DNA from: Flavipsychrobacter sp. | GTDB lineage: Bacteria > Bacteroidota > Bacteroidia > Chitinophagales > Chitinophagaceae | Reading direction: 5' to 3' | DNA length: 64,000 nt | Assembly: GCA_017849575.1 (NCBI GenBank) | Contig: JAFIGV010000024.1 | Location: 97,536 to 161,535 of the forward strand | Shown here: positions 63,031-64,000 of the stretch, in pieces | Position numbering within the stretch: position 1 is the first letter of the stretch | How the letters are laid out: every line of letters begins with the position of its first letter | Notes under the pieces: generated by a model | Told to the model about the DNA's origin: nothing | Databases searched by the model: none | The model's input: the letters and a program-made list of their open reading frames with translations, nothing else | Translations under genes and position numbers: made by a program

Positions 63031-63225
63031 TTATTTCTTCCGCTTCAACTTTCTGGCTCCATATACGGCCGCCGCACCCACTAGTAGCGAAGCTCCACCG
63101 TCGATGGGTGTGGGAATACCCGGATCGCCGTCAAAATCGGGAGGGTTGTCTGCCCGCACAGTGAGGGGAATGGCGATCATAAGGATGGCGATATAGCATA
63201 CTATGCGTCGTAATTTATTCTTCAT
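63031..63225 (-). CDS. Small PID-CTERM sorting-domain protein
   Basis: From ATG 63225 the protein is 64 residues: a signal peptide (MKNKLRRIVCYIAILMIAIPLTVRA), a short acidic spacer (NPPDFDGDPGIP), then TPIDGGASLLVGAAAVYGARKLKRKK. The last part is the three-part sorting signal PIDGG, TM helix and basic tail of the PID-CTERM type, a Bacteroidota analogue of PEP-CTERM and LPXTG tails. There is almost nothing between the two signals, as is usual for these mini-proteins. The dedicated exosortase-like enzyme is not in this window. It lies 88 nt downstream of a T9SS gene, with a hairpin between them. Confidence 0.72.
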   Translation of the reverse strand: MKNKLRRIVCYIAILMIAIPLTVRADNPPDFDGDPGIPTPIDGGASLLVGAAAVYGARKLKRKK

Positions 63226-63254
63226 TGCAATGGTTTTTTGATGGATGATTTGGA

Positions 63255-63291
63255 AGCATGGACTCAGGCGTTCGTGTGCTGAGTCCATGCT
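63255..63291 (-). terminator. Perfect 13-bp hairpin between the T9SS and PID-CTERM genes
   Basis: AGCATGGACTCAG (63255-63267) and CTGAGTCCATGCT (63279-63291) pair perfectly around 11 nt. No strong T-run follows on the minus strand, so termination may be partial. It could instead stabilise the upstream message. Confidence 0.5.
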
Positions 63292-63313
63292 GTTTGTATG
63301 GTGTGGATGAGAC

Positions 63314-64000
63314 TTATTGTTTGATGATCTTTTGCTCGGCAATCGTTTGTCCTTTATCACTACTGAGCTGCAACAGGTACATATCCGGTGTGAGCTTCGC
63401 GATGTTTAGCGATACTGTTGCGGTGCCGCCCTGGTGGTCTAATGACTGTTGCAATACTTTTTGTCCTGCTGTGTTGTAAAGGCTAAGTTGGTAGTTGCCT
63501 TTTTCAAGACCAGCAAGTGTTGCCTTCAGTTCATTGCCCGTTGCGGGGTTAGGTCCAACAGAAAGTTGTGTAGCGGTCTTGCCGGTTAAGACGGTAACCA
63601 CTGATGAATACACACTGCTGTGGCTTCTGGCTACACCCTTGATGCGGTAGTAGTTGATGCCATTGATTGGCTTTTCGTCTATGCTGTGGTATTCCTCATC
63701 ATTGCCAGCCGCAAGCGTTGCAATCCTGTCAAAACTTTTTCCATCCCCACTTCTTTCTACTTCATATTGGGTAATGCCTTCCTGATGACTCACCTTCCAT
63801 TGTAACTGTACCTGCTCTTTCTGTTGCTTTGCCGTGAGGGTGATAAACTGCAGATCGAGCGGTGTAGATCCACTCACTACAATTTTGAATCTGCCACTGG
63901 CAGAAGAAGCGCTGTTGCTCGTTACGGTAAAAGGATAAACTGTATTGGCAGTAAGCGATACCGGTGCCGTGGTGTTCAGAAAATTATCATACAGTGTCGC
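63314..64000 (-). CDS. T9SS-secreted protein, C-terminal part (runs off the window)
   Basis: The frame is open to the window edge, so at least 229 C-terminal residues are visible and the N-terminus is missing. It contains an FN3-like module (LQFITLTAKQQKEQVQLQWKV, EVERSGDGKSFDRIATL, YYRIKGV) and a T9SS type A domain (VGPNPATGNELKA to PDMYLLQLSSDKG). Upstream residues (ASSASGRFKIVV) look like a second beta-sandwich repeat. It is followed by a hairpin and the PID-CTERM gene on the same strand. Confidence 0.8.
   Translation of the reverse strand, partial: ATLYDNFLNTTAPVSLTANTVYPFTVTSNSASSASGRFKIVVSGSTPLDLQFITLTAKQQKEQVQLQWKVSHQEGITQYEVERSGDGKSFDRIATLAAGNDEEYHSIDEKPINGINYYRIKGVARSHSSVYSSVVTVLTGKTATQLSVGPNPATGNELKATLAGLEKGNYQLSLYNTAGQKVLQQSLDHQGGTATVSLNIAKLTPDMYLLQLSSDKGQTIAEQKIIKQ

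Overview
The window looks like chromosome from a member of the Bacteroidota, probably in or near the Chitinophagaceae. Four things point there: ten or so secreted proteins ending in type IX secretion (T9SS) type A sorting domains, a small PID-CTERM protein, promoter elements of the form TTTG-N19-TAnnTTTG, and Bacteroidota-specific families (DUF3098 beside ftsX, the arginase-like formimidoylglutamase family, a His-rich atpB N-terminus). This assignment rests on gene content read by eye, not on a phylogeny.

Layout. 1-4.1 kb: an A+T-rich cassette of a tail-fibre-like secreted protein, a lipoprotein and a large T9SS protein. 4.2-9.7 kb: a rhodanese lipoprotein pair, two tandem M1 aminopeptidases and a TerC protein. 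9.7-24.9 kb: housekeeping genes (ftsX, ureohydrolase, hflX, dxr, rseP, LytTR regulator, lon, outer-membrane barrels, class IV aminotransferase, lpxD-like, GNAT). 25-36.9 kb: purH, aldehyde dehydrogenase, two large T9SS proteins, a TSUP permease, an aminotransferase and manC, mixed with decayed genes: a nonsense-interrupted small gene, a truncated PIN toxin locus and a frameshifted RelB/ParE-like module. 37-46 kb: a GT2 glycosyltransferase, a cupredoxin, the atpBEFHA operon and a delta-60-repeat protein. 46.6-47.4 kb and 62.1-63.0 kb: two arrays of one mosaic intergenic repeat, in opposite orientation.

The most interesting segment is 49.8-59.3 kb, between those arrays. Two convergent three-gene operons face each other. 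The minus-strand operon is DUF4007, a P-loop ATPase and a DndC-like PAPS-reductase-fold protein. This matches the SspB-SspC-SspD order of single-strand DNA phosphorothioation systems. The plus-strand operon encodes a GHKL-type ATPase, a GIY-YIG-like nuclease and a DGQHR (DndB-like) protein, a plausible partner effector or restriction module. The DGQHR gene carries an in-frame TGA just before a well-conserved-looking 62-codon tail. A perfect 57-nt inverted repeat shared by the two arrays brackets the locus.

Other points of note are a G10 tract inside the signal-peptide region of a T9SS gene (phase variation or sequence error), a LytTR regulator with no conventional start beside an exact 21-bp-period direct repeat, and an octamer satellite of 19 units. 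Several independent single-base lesions occur in one window, so sequencing or assembly error should be excluded before any is treated as biology.
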